A DNA stretch of 11,823 nt from positions 1-11,823 of the forward strand of contig CAMLQP010000069.1 of the NCBI GenBank assembly GCA_946482115.1. The letters are read 5' to 3'. Under the pieces are notes generated by a model. That model was given only the letters and a program-made list of their open reading frames with translations. It was not told where the DNA came from and did not search any database. The position numbers and the translations under genes were made by a program. Within the stretch, counting starts at the first letter, position 1. Each line of letters begins with the position of its first letter. Below are positions 1 through 5,801 of this stretch, piece by piece. The stretch comes from an uncultured Comamonadaceae bacterium. Its GTDB lineage: Bacteria; Pseudomonadota; Gammaproteobacteria; Burkholderiales; Burkholderiaceae.

Positions 1-1
1 C

Positions 2-829
2 ATGTGGAACCTCATCAAACCCCGTCCCGCCACCATCCGTGGGTGGCAGGCCCTGGTGCTGGTGGTCTTCTTCGGCGCCTGGCACGTGCTGACCAAGCCC
101 GGCCTGATGCCGCCCTTCGTGTTCGAGAACGACATGCAGGCGGCCTTCTTCTTCGGCGAGCCGCTCAAGGTGTTCGGGCGCATCTGGGACTGGTTCTTCA
201 CCAACGCCGACATCTACGGCCACCTCTGGATCACGCTGCTGGAGACCGCGCTGGCCTTCGGCATCGGCACCCTCATGGGCCTGGCCTGCGGGCTGTGGCT
301 GGCGCTCAGCCCCATGGCTGCCGCCATCCTCGACCCCTACATCAAGGCCATGAACTCCATGCCGCGCGTCATCCTGGCGCCCATCTTCGCGGTCTGGTTC
401 GGCCTCGGCGTGGCGTCCAAGGTGGCATTGGGGGTGACGCTGGTGTTCTTCATCGTCTTCTTCAACGTCTACCAGGGCGTCAAGGAAGTCAGCCCGGTGG
501 TGCTGAGCAACGCCCGCATGCTGGGCGCCAGCCAGCGCCAGCTGCTGCGGCATGTGTACGTGCCCAGCGCCATGAGCTGGGTGTTCAGTTCGCTGCACAC
601 CTCGGTCGGCCTGGCCTTCGTGGGCGCGGTGGTGGGCGAGTACCTGGGCTCCTCGCGCGGCGTCGGCTACCTGATCCTGCAGGCCGAGGGCGCGTTCGAC
701 ATCAACACCGTGATGGCCGGCATCCTGGTGCTCACGGTGTTCGCGCTGGTGCTTGACGCCGCCGTGGGCGTGGTGGAAAAACGCCTGATGAAATGGCAGC
801 CCAAGGCGGGCGAGACCGAAAAACTCTGA
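2..829 (+). CDS. ABC transporter permease, NitT/TauT (SsuC/TauC-like) family
   Basis: This is the inner-membrane channel subunit of an ATP-driven importer of the nitrate/sulfonate/taurine class. The 275-residue length equals that of typical TauC/SsuC permeases. Hydrophobic segments recur through the protein (for example near residues 15-30, 78-105, 125-160 and 195-220). The cytoplasmic coupling loop that contacts the ATPase is visible around residues 170-190 (NARMLGASQRQLLRHVYVPSA, the EAA-loop pattern with its conserved Gly and a late Pro). The ATG at base 2 gives a plausible N-terminus (MWNLIKPRP), but only one base precedes it, so the ribosome binding site and any longer start cannot be seen. 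The ATPase and the solute-binding protein are not in the window and probably lie upstream. The substrate cannot be told from the permease; sulfonates, nitrate, pyrimidine precursors and others are all possible. Family call is secure, substrate unknown. Confidence 0.9.
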   Translation: MWNLIKPRPATIRGWQALVLVVFFGAWHVLTKPGLMPPFVFENDMQAAFFFGEPLKVFGRIWDWFFTNADIYGHLWITLLETALAFGIGTLMGLACGLWLALSPMAAAILDPYIKAMNSMPRVILAPIFAVWFGLGVASKVALGVTLVFFIVFFNVYQGVKEVSPVVLSNARMLGASQRQLLRHVYVPSAMSWVFSSLHTSVGLAFVGAVVGEYLGSSRGVGYLILQAEGAFDINTVMAGILVLTVFALVLDAAVGVVEKRLMKWQPKAGETEKL

Positions 830-845
830 AACCATCGACTGCCGC

Positions 846-1604
846 ATGACGAAACCTTTCGAGCTGATCAAGGCCTGCAACGCCTGCCGCGACCGCGAGC
901 CGCTGCCGTTCGATTTCACGATGGCCTTCCAGCCCATCGTGAACGTGCGCGACAACAGCCTGCTCGCCTACGAGGCCCTGATCCGCGGGCTGGACGGCGC
1001 GGGCGCCGCCAGCGTGCTCGACCAGGTGAACGAGGACAACCGCTACATCTTCGACCAGTCGTGCCGCGTCAAGGCGGTGGAGCTGGCGGCGCGCCTGGCC
1101 ATCCCCTGCGATGTCAGCATCAACTTCCTGCCCAATGCGGTCTACCAGGCCGCCACCTGCATCCGGGCCACGCTGGAGGCGGCGCGCCGCTACAACTTCC
1201 CGACCAACCGGCTGATCTTCGAGATCACCGAAAACGAGAAGCTGGTGGACAAGAACCACCTGCTGAGCATCATCCGCGAGTACAAGCGGCACGGGTTCCG
1301 CACCGCCATCGACGACTTCGGCGCCGGCTACTCGGGGCTGAACCTGCTGGCCGAGTTCCAGCCCGACATCATCAAGCTGGACATGCAGCTGGTCCGGGAC
1401 ATTCATGCCGACCCGGTGCGCCAGGCCATCGTGACGGGCATCCTGGGGGTCTGCCGGGCCCTGAGCATCGACGTCATCGCCGAGGGTGTGGAATCGGTCA
1501 AGGAGCTGGAGCAGCTCCGGGCCATGGGCATACGCCTGTTCCAGGGCTACCTGTTCGCCCGACCTGGCTTCGAATCGCTGCCGCCGGTCAACTGGCCGGC
1601 CTGA
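846..1604 (+). CDS. Stand-alone EAL-domain c-di-GMP phosphodiesterase, BlrP1/BluF-type EAL
   Basis: The 252-residue protein is essentially one EAL domain, predicted to hydrolyse cyclic di-GMP to pGpG in the cytoplasm. All usual metal and catalytic positions are present: E43 in YEALIRG, N93 in SINF, E126 in FEITE, D156-D157 in DDFGAGYS, K177 in IKLD, E213 in AEGVES and Q233 in FQGYLFARP. From memory, stretches such as NFLPNAVY and CIRATLEAA resemble the EAL half of the blue-light proteins BlrP1 and BluF/YcgF, but no BLUF sensor is present. Instead there is a short N-terminus with C11 and C14 (ACNACR), a possible redox or metal site. The gene starts 16 bp after the permease stop without a clear Shine-Dalgarno sequence, so it may be co-transcribed with that operon. 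Its last 17 bp overlap the 3' end of the opposing regulator gene. An active enzyme is likely; its input signal is unknown. Confidence 0.93.
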   Translation: MTKPFELIKACNACRDREPLPFDFTMAFQPIVNVRDNSLLAYEALIRGLDGAGAASVLDQVNEDNRYIFDQSCRVKAVELAARLAIPCDVSINFLPNAVYQAATCIRATLEAARRYNFPTNRLIFEITENEKLVDKNHLLSIIREYKRHGFRTAIDDFGAGYSGLNLLAEFQPDIIKLDMQLVRDIHADPVRQAIVTGILGVCRALSIDVIAEGVESVKELEQLRAMGIRLFQGYLFARPGFESLPPVNWPA

Positions 1605-2511
1605 TGCCTGCGGGAGCCTGCGCCAGGTGCAGGCGTGCTGCCGCCTTGACCGCTGCGGTGAGCCGCTGCGCCGACGGCGCCTCGCGCGCCCAGTGCTGCC
1701 AGTACAGCGCCACGTCCACCGTGGCGCCGGGCAGCAGCTCCTCGTAGGCGCCGGGGCGGGCCGCCAGGGTGTATTCGGGCACCATGCCCCAGCCCATGCC
1801 CAGCGCGATGGCGGTCTCGAAGGCGTCCACCGCCGGCGCGAAGTGGCGCGGGTAGGCCGGCTGGCGCAGGCCGAAGTGCTGGGCCAGGAAAGCGTCCTGC
1901 AGCGCGTCCTTGCGGTTGAAGATGATGGCCGGCTGGGCCAGCAGCCGGTGGACCGACAGCTGGCCGCCGGTGTCGCGGCAGGCCTGCGCCAGCGCGGGTG
2001 AGGCCACGCAGCGGTAGCGCATCACGCCCAGCGGTTCGGCCAGGCAGCCGCGCATGGGTTCGGCCAGCGCGGTCACGCAGCCCATCACGTCGCCGCTCTT
2101 GAGGGCGTCGTGGGTGTGGTCCTGGTCGTCGATTAGGATGTCCAGCAGCAGCCGGTGGCGCGTCAGCAGCGGCGCCACGCCGGGCAGCAGCCAGCTGGCC
2201 ACTGAATCCGCGTTGACCGCCACGCCCAGGGTCTGCCAGGCCTTGCGCCCCCCGGCTGTGCCGTGCAGCCCGGCCAGCAGGTCGGCCTCCATGCTGCGCA
2301 CCTGCTTGACGTGGGTCAGCAGCGCCTGGCCGGCGGCGGTGGCGCGCACCGTCTTGCCCCGCACCAGCAGGCGCTGGCCCAGCTCGGCCTCCAGCCCCTT
2401 GATGCGCAGCGAGACGGCGGCCAGCGTCAGGTTGAGGGCCCGCGCGGCCGGACCGAAGCCGCCATGCTCCACCACGGCGGCCAGGGCATCGAGCGGTTTG
2501 CTGTCGAGCAT
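1588..2511 (-). CDS. argP: LysR-type transcriptional regulator, ArgP (IciA/LysG) family
   Basis: A 307-residue LysR-family regulator with the N-terminal winged helix-turn-helix at about residues 4-62 (FGPAARALNLTLAAVSLRIK, then GLEAELGQRLLVRG) and an effector-binding domain from about residue 90. The HTH resembles E. coli ArgP, and the gene diverges from a LysE/ArgO-type exporter, the classic argP-argO or lysG-lysE arrangement. In those systems the regulator senses lysine and/or arginine and activates the exporter, which is the expected role here. The ATG at 2511-2509 gives the usual LysR N-terminus (MLDSKPLDALAAVV). No Shine-Dalgarno sequence is evident before it; a TCAAG-N5-CTTGA dyad sits there instead, which would allow autoregulation. 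The 3' end overlaps the convergent EAL gene by 17 bp, with no terminator visible between them. Subfamily is assigned from HTH similarity plus context. Confidence 0.9.
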   Translation of the reverse strand: MLDSKPLDALAAVVEHGGFGPAARALNLTLAAVSLRIKGLEAELGQRLLVRGKTVRATAAGQALLTHVKQVRSMEADLLAGLHGTAGGRKAWQTLGVAVNADSVASWLLPGVAPLLTRHRLLLDILIDDQDHTHDALKSGDVMGCVTALAEPMRGCLAEPLGVMRYRCVASPALAQACRDTGGQLSVHRLLAQPAIIFNRKDALQDAFLAQHFGLRQPAYPRHFAPAVDAFETAIALGMGWGMVPEYTLAARPGAYEELLPGATVDVALYWQHWAREAPSAQRLTAAVKAAARLHLAQAPAGIRPAS

Positions 2512-2515
2512 GTTG

Positions 2516-2530
2516 TCAAGAAAAACTTGA
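2516..2530. promoter_or_regulatory. Dyad TCAAG-N5-CTTGA, candidate regulator site next to argP start
   Basis: A perfect 5-bp inverted repeat around an A5 core ends five bases before the argP start codon, where argP would carry its ribosome binding site. A bound regulator here would block argP expression, which fits autoregulation by a LysR-family protein. Function is inferred from position and symmetry only. Confidence 0.4.
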
Positions 2531-2536
2531 TGAAAT

Positions 2537-2540
2537 GGAG
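2537..2540 (+). promoter_or_regulatory. Ribosome binding site candidate (GGAG) for the 2551 start of lysE
   Basis: GGAG lies 10 nt before the ATG at 2551 and is the main argument for the longest exporter reading frame. The later ATGs at 2593 and 2629 have weaker upstream purine tracts (GGCAG and GCAGG). Confidence 0.4.
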
Positions 2541-2545
2541 AATGA

Positions 2546-2561
2546 ATTAAATGAGTTTAAT
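2546..2561. promoter_or_regulatory. Dyad ATTAAA-TGAG-TTTAAT, candidate ArgP (LysR-type) operator
   Basis: A perfect 6-bp inverted repeat with a 4-nt spacer. It contains the T-N11-A spacing typical of LysR-family sites (T2547 to A2559). It lies between the divergent genes and overlaps the ATG at 2551. Its centre is about 30 bp from the TCAAG dyad and 20 bp from the next palindrome, close to whole helical turns. Binding by ArgP is inferred. Confidence 0.5.
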
Positions 2562-3273
2562 ATGGAGCGCCGATCGGCGACACTGGCAGCCAATGAATCC
2601 CCGTTGGTTGCTGTTAGCAGGTGTTGTCATGGCCGTTGCGCTGCCCGTCCTCTCGTTGTCTCCCGCCTTCACGTCCGGCATGGTGCTGAGCCTGTCGCTG
2701 ATCATGGCCATCGGCCCGCAGAACGCGCACGTGCTGCGCATGGGCCTGCAGCGCCAGCACGTCTGGCTCACCATCGCGGTGTGCGTGGTCACCGACGTGG
2801 TCCTGATCTCGATCGGCGTGCTGGGCCTGGCCCAGCTGGGCGGGCTGTCGGACAAGCTGATGGGCGCGCTGGTGGGCGCGGGCGCGCTGTTCCTCGCGGT
2901 CTATGGCTGGCAGGCGCTGCGCCGCTTCCTGTGGCCGGCCGGCCGCACCGGGCTGGACGTCCCGGCCGAACCCCAGGCCATGACCCGCCGTCAGGCGCTG
3001 TGGTCCGCGCTGGCCTTTTCGTGGCTCAACCCCCATGCCTGGCTGGACACGGCGGTGCTGATCGGCACCGCCTCGCTGGCCTACGGCCAGGGCAGCGCGG
3101 TGTTCGGGCTGGGCGCGGCCACCGGCTCGCTGCTGTGGTTCTGCGCGCTCGGGCTCGCAGTCTTCTGGCTGGGCCGCCGGCTGAATTCCGTGGCCGTGTG
3201 GCGGTGGCTGGACGGCGCTGTGGCGCTCATGATGTGGGGCACGGCCGCCTGGCTGGTGGCCAGCCTGTTCTGA
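2551..3273 (+). CDS. lysE: LysE/ArgO-family L-lysine/L-arginine exporter
   Basis: Predicted inner-membrane exporter of basic amino acids. Family signatures are clear: the first core helix ends in AIGPQNAHVLRMG (about residues 52-65), and SWLNPHAWLDTAVLIG (157-172) matches the second conserved LysE block. Six hydrophobic segments follow the usual pattern. The reading frame from 2551 gives 240 residues, longer than most LysE/ArgO proteins (roughly 200-235). The first 26 codons use AGT, TTA, ATA, CGA, GCA and GTT, unlike the G/C-ending codons of the body, and overlap two dyads. Translation may really begin at 2593 (MNPRW) or 2629 (MAVALP, 214 residues), the latter fitting the family length best; the GGAG before 2551 argues for the long form. 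Divergent from the ArgP-type regulator, its likely activator, and 90 bp upstream of davB on the same strand. Confidence 0.92.
   Translation: MSLIWSADRRHWQPMNPRWLLLAGVVMAVALPVLSLSPAFTSGMVLSLSLIMAIGPQNAHVLRMGLQRQHVWLTIAVCVVTDVVLISIGVLGLAQLGGLSDKLMGALVGAGALFLAVYGWQALRRFLWPAGRTGLDVPAEPQAMTRRQALWSALAFSWLNPHAWLDTAVLIGTASLAYGQGSAVFGLGAATGSLLWFCALGLAVFWLGRRLNSVAVWRWLDGAVALMMWGTAAWLVASLF
2568..2579. promoter_or_regulatory. 12-bp perfect palindrome CGCCGATCGGCG
   Basis: An uninterrupted palindrome just downstream of the possible -10 hexamer TAATAT (2558-2563), so it would cover the transcription start if that hexamer is used. It could be an operator, but a 12-bp G/C-rich palindrome can also occur by chance, or be coding if translation begins at 2551. 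Confidence 0.3.
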
Positions 3274-3347
3274 CGCGCCTGTCACCCGCGTCGCCACCCG
3301 CCCCGCCCGGGCGCAACTGGCGGGATCGTCTGGATTGTTTGACTGGC

Positions 3348-3353
3348 AGGGAG
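3348..3353 (+). promoter_or_regulatory. Ribosome binding site of davB (AGGGAG)
   Basis: AGGGAG lies 10 nt before the ATG at 3364, within a purine-rich run (3348-3362). This is one of the clearest Shine-Dalgarno sequences in the window and fixes the davB start. The 90-bp gap after lysE (3274-3363) holds a G/C-rich palindrome (3304-3313) but no convincing promoter or terminator. Confidence 0.7.
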
Positions 3354-3363
3354 AAAAAAGGAC

Positions 3364-5013
3364 ATGGAAAAACCCGTCACCATCTTCGGACCCGACTTCC
3401 CGTTCGCGTTCGATGACTGGATCGCCCACCCGGCGGGCCTGGGCACATTGCCCGCCGCCCGGCGGGGCACCGAAGTCGCGATCGTGGGCGCCGGCATGGC
3501 GGGCATGACCGCGGCCTACGAGCTCATGAAGCTCGGCCTCAAGCCCGTCATCTACGAGGCGTCGCGCATGGGCGGGCGTTTGCGCTCGCAGGCGTTCGAG
3601 GGCGGCGGCGGCGTGGTGGCCGAGCTCGGCGGCATGCGCTTCCCGACCTCGTCCACGGCCTTCTACCACTACGTCAACCGCCTGGGGCTGCAGACCCGGC
3701 CGTTTCCCAACCCGCTCACGCCCGTGGCCGGCTGCACCGTGATCGAGCTCGAGGGGCAGACCCACTGGGCGCGCTCGCTGGCCGACCTGCCCGCGACGTT
3801 CCAGGAGGTGGCCGACGCCTGGGCCCAGGCGCTGGAGGAGGACGCCGGCTTCTCCGGGCTGCAGACCGCCCTGCGCGAGCGCGACGTGCCGCGCCTCAAG
3901 GCGCTGTGGAACCGCCTGGTGCCCCTGTGGGACGACCGCACTTTCTATGACTTCATCGCGCAGTCACGGGCGTTCTCCCGGCTGTCCTTCCGCCACCGCG
4001 AGGTGTTCGGCCAGGTCGGCTTCGGCACCGGCGGATGGGACGCGGACTTCCCCAACACCATGCTGGAGATCCTGCGCGTGGTGCTGACCGGCTGCGAGGA
4101 CAACCAGCGCCTGATCGTGGGTGGCGCGCAGCAGGTGCCGCTGGGCCTGTGGCGCCACGCGCCGGAGCGCCTCGAGCACTGGCCCGCCGGCACCACGCTG
4201 GCGGGGCTGCACCAGGGCGCGCCCCGCCCGGCGGTCACGGCCATTGCCCGCGCCGGCGATGGCCAGCTGGACGTGACCGACGCCTGGGGCACGACGCGCC
4301 GCTATCCGGCGGTGCTGGTCACCTGCCAGAGCTGGCTGCTGACCACCCAGATCGCGGTCGAGGAATCGCTGTTCTCGCCCAAGCTCTGGATGGCGCTGGA
4401 CCGCACGCGCTACGCGCAGTCGTCCAAGACCTTCGTGATGGTGGACCGGCCATTCTGGAACGACCTCAAGGCCGACGGCTGGCCCACCATGGGCATGACG
4501 CTGACCGATCGCCACACGCGCGGCACCTACCTGTTCGACAACGGGCCGGACCAGCCCGGCGTGATCTGCCTGTCCTATGCCTGGACCAACGACGCGCTCA
4601 AGGTGATGCCGTACGACAGCACCAAGCGCGTGCAGCTCGCGCTGTCGGCGCTGCGCAAGATCTACCCCGACGTGGACATCGCCAGCCACATCGTGGGCGA
4701 GCCGATCTGCGTCTCCTGGGAGTCCGACCCCCATTTCCTTGGCGCCTTCAAGGGAGCGCTCGCGGGTCACTACCGCTACAACCACCGCATGTACGGCCAC
4801 TTCATGCAGGACGACCTGCCCGAGGCCGAGCGGGGCATCTTCCTGGCCGGCGACGACGTCTCCTTCACGCCCGCCTGGGTCGAGGGGGCGGTGCAGACCG
4901 CCCTCAACGCGGTCTGGGGTGTGGTGCGCCACCTCGGCGGCGCCTGCCACCCCGACAACCCGGGTCCGGGCGAGTGTTTCCACGCCATCGGCCCCATGGC
5001 CCTGCCCGAATGA
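3364..5013 (+). CDS. davB: L-lysine 2-monooxygenase (flavin monoamine oxidase family)
   Basis: FAD enzyme that decarboxylates and oxygenates L-lysine to 5-aminovaleramide, the first step of the cytoplasmic aminovalerate route of lysine breakdown. The 549-residue sequence agrees from end to end with what I recall of Pseudomonas DavB, including ITIFGPDFPFAFDDW-like residues 5-19 and the terminal HPDNPGPG. The FAD dinucleotide fold is seen at residues 38-47 (VAIVGAGMAG) with E65 for the ribose and GGRLRS at 70-75. The second FAD contact is GDDVSFTPAWVEGAVQT at 496-512. D228 and C244 line up with positions reported to set monooxygenase versus oxidase behaviour in the related Pseudomonas AIU 813 enzyme, and both are retained. 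A strong ribosome binding site fixes the start, and the stop overlaps the davA start (ATGA). The sister family of tryptophan 2-monooxygenase is less likely given the davA neighbour. Confidence 0.95.
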   Translation: MEKPVTIFGPDFPFAFDDWIAHPAGLGTLPAARRGTEVAIVGAGMAGMTAAYELMKLGLKPVIYEASRMGGRLRSQAFEGGGGVVAELGGMRFPTSSTAFYHYVNRLGLQTRPFPNPLTPVAGCTVIELEGQTHWARSLADLPATFQEVADAWAQALEEDAGFSGLQTALRERDVPRLKALWNRLVPLWDDRTFYDFIAQSRAFSRLSFRHREVFGQVGFGTGGWDADFPNTMLEILRVVLTGCEDNQRLIVGGAQQVPLGLWRHAPERLEHWPAGTTLAGLHQGAPRPAVTAIARAGDGQLDVTDAWGTTRRYPAVLVTCQSWLLTTQIAVEESLFSPKLWMALDRTRYAQSSKTFVMVDRPFWNDLKADGWPTMGMTLTDRHTRGTYLFDNGPDQPGVICLSYAWTNDALKVMPYDSTKRVQLALSALRKIYPDVDIASHIVGEPICVSWESDPHFLGAFKGALAGHYRYNHRMYGHFMQDDLPEAERGIFLAGDDVSFTPAWVEGAVQTALNAVWGVVRHLGGACHPDNPGPGECFHAIGPMALPE

Positions 5014-5801
5014 ACGGCCCGACACGAGACCTGCGCGTCGCGCTCTGGCAGGCGCCCTACGCGGCCACCGTGGAGCAGGCCCTGGCCGCGCTGGATGCCG
5101 CGGCCGCCCAGGCCGACGCCGACCTGCTGGTGACGCCCGAGATGGCGCTGACCGGCTACCTGATCGGCCCCGAACGGGTGGCGGCCCTGGCCGAGCCGGC
5201 CAACGGACCGATGGCGCGGGCCGTGGCGCGCATCGCGCGGCGCCACCGCATCGCCATCGCCTACGGCTACCCGCGGCACAACCCGGACGGCCGGCCCTTC
5301 AACGCGGCACGCGCCGTGGGCCCCGACGGCCGCGCGCTGGCCGACTACGACAAGCTGCATCTCTACGGCACAGGCGACGCCACGCAGTTCACGCCCGGCA
5401 CCCGCGCGCCGGCCGTGTTTGCCTGGCGCGGGTGGCGGCTGGGGCTGCTGATCTGCTATGACGTGGAGTTTCCGGAATCCGTGCGCGCGCTCGCGCTGCA
5501 GGGCGCGGACGCGGTGCTGGTGCCGACGGCGAACATGCGCGAGTTCGACGAGGTGCAGCGCCTGCTGGTGCCGGTGCGCGCCTACGAAAACCGTGTCCAC
5601 GTGGTCTACGCCAACGCCTGCGGGCGCGAGGGGGCCACCCGCTACGGTGGCCTGAGCACGGTGGCGGGGCCGCTGGGCGAGGTGCTGGTGCGTGCCGGCC
5701 GCGGCCCGGCGCTGGTGTCTACCGTGCTGCGGGCGCAGGCGCTGCGCCAGTCCCGGCAGGAGTCGCCGCTGGCGGCGCGCCGGCTGGACTGGTGGCGCTG
5801 A
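5010..5801 (+). CDS. davA: 5-aminovaleramidase (nitrilase-superfamily amidohydrolase)
   Basis: Hydrolyses 5-aminovaleramide to 5-aminovalerate and ammonia, the second step after DavB. The protein is 263 residues, the usual length for DavA. The nitrilase triad is complete: E44 in TPEMALTGY, K115 in YDKLHLYG and C149 in LLICYDVEFPE. VPTANM (171-176) and VYANACG (199-205) are further carbon-nitrogen hydrolase blocks. The ATG at 5010 overlaps the davB stop as ATGA and has no strong ribosome binding site of its own, which suggests translational coupling. The frame is open further upstream inside davB, but that part lacks any hydrolase sequence. The last 83 bp overlap the opposing SGNH gene. The later enzymes (5-aminovalerate transaminase DavT, glutarate semialdehyde dehydrogenase DavD) are not in the window. 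Function rests on the family plus the davB partnership; the family alone would leave the amide substrate open. Confidence 0.92.
   Translation: MNGPTRDLRVALWQAPYAATVEQALAALDAAAAQADADLLVTPEMALTGYLIGPERVAALAEPANGPMARAVARIARRHRIAIAYGYPRHNPDGRPFNAARAVGPDGRALADYDKLHLYGTGDATQFTPGTRAPAVFAWRGWRLGLLICYDVEFPESVRALALQGADAVLVPTANMREFDEVQRLLVPVRAYENRVHVVYANACGREGATRYGGLSTVAGPLGEVLVRAGRGPALVSTVLRAQALRQSRQESPLAARRLDWWR

Larger units (their letters stand above)
2512..2628. promoter_or_regulatory. Divergent argP / lysE control region
   Basis: This stretch separates the argP start from Met27 of the exporter reading frame. Its left 65 bases are strikingly A/T-rich for this window, and three dyads lie within 2516-2579. 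A possible -10 hexamer TAATAT (2558-2563, + strand) and TTTAAT (2552-2547, - strand) are visible, but no convincing -35 pairs with either, as is common for regulator-activated promoters. If the exporter starts at 2551, only 39 bp are non-coding; if it starts at 2593 or 2629, the gap is 81 or 117 bp. Confidence 0.6.

Noticed and set aside
2542..2550. A minimal ATG-AAT-TAA leader ORF just before the lysE ATG.
   Set aside because: Two codons with no ribosome binding site at the right distance; most likely chance in an A/T-rich promoter region.
3274..3363. A lysine riboswitch or other structured leader before davB.
   Set aside because: The gap is only 90 bp, far shorter than the lysine riboswitch, and shows no stacked helices beyond one 10-bp G/C palindrome.
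4035..5009. The davA frame is open far upstream inside davB.
   Set aside because: That stretch is an off-frame reading of conserved davB sequence; the nitrilase fold begins at the ATG at 5010.
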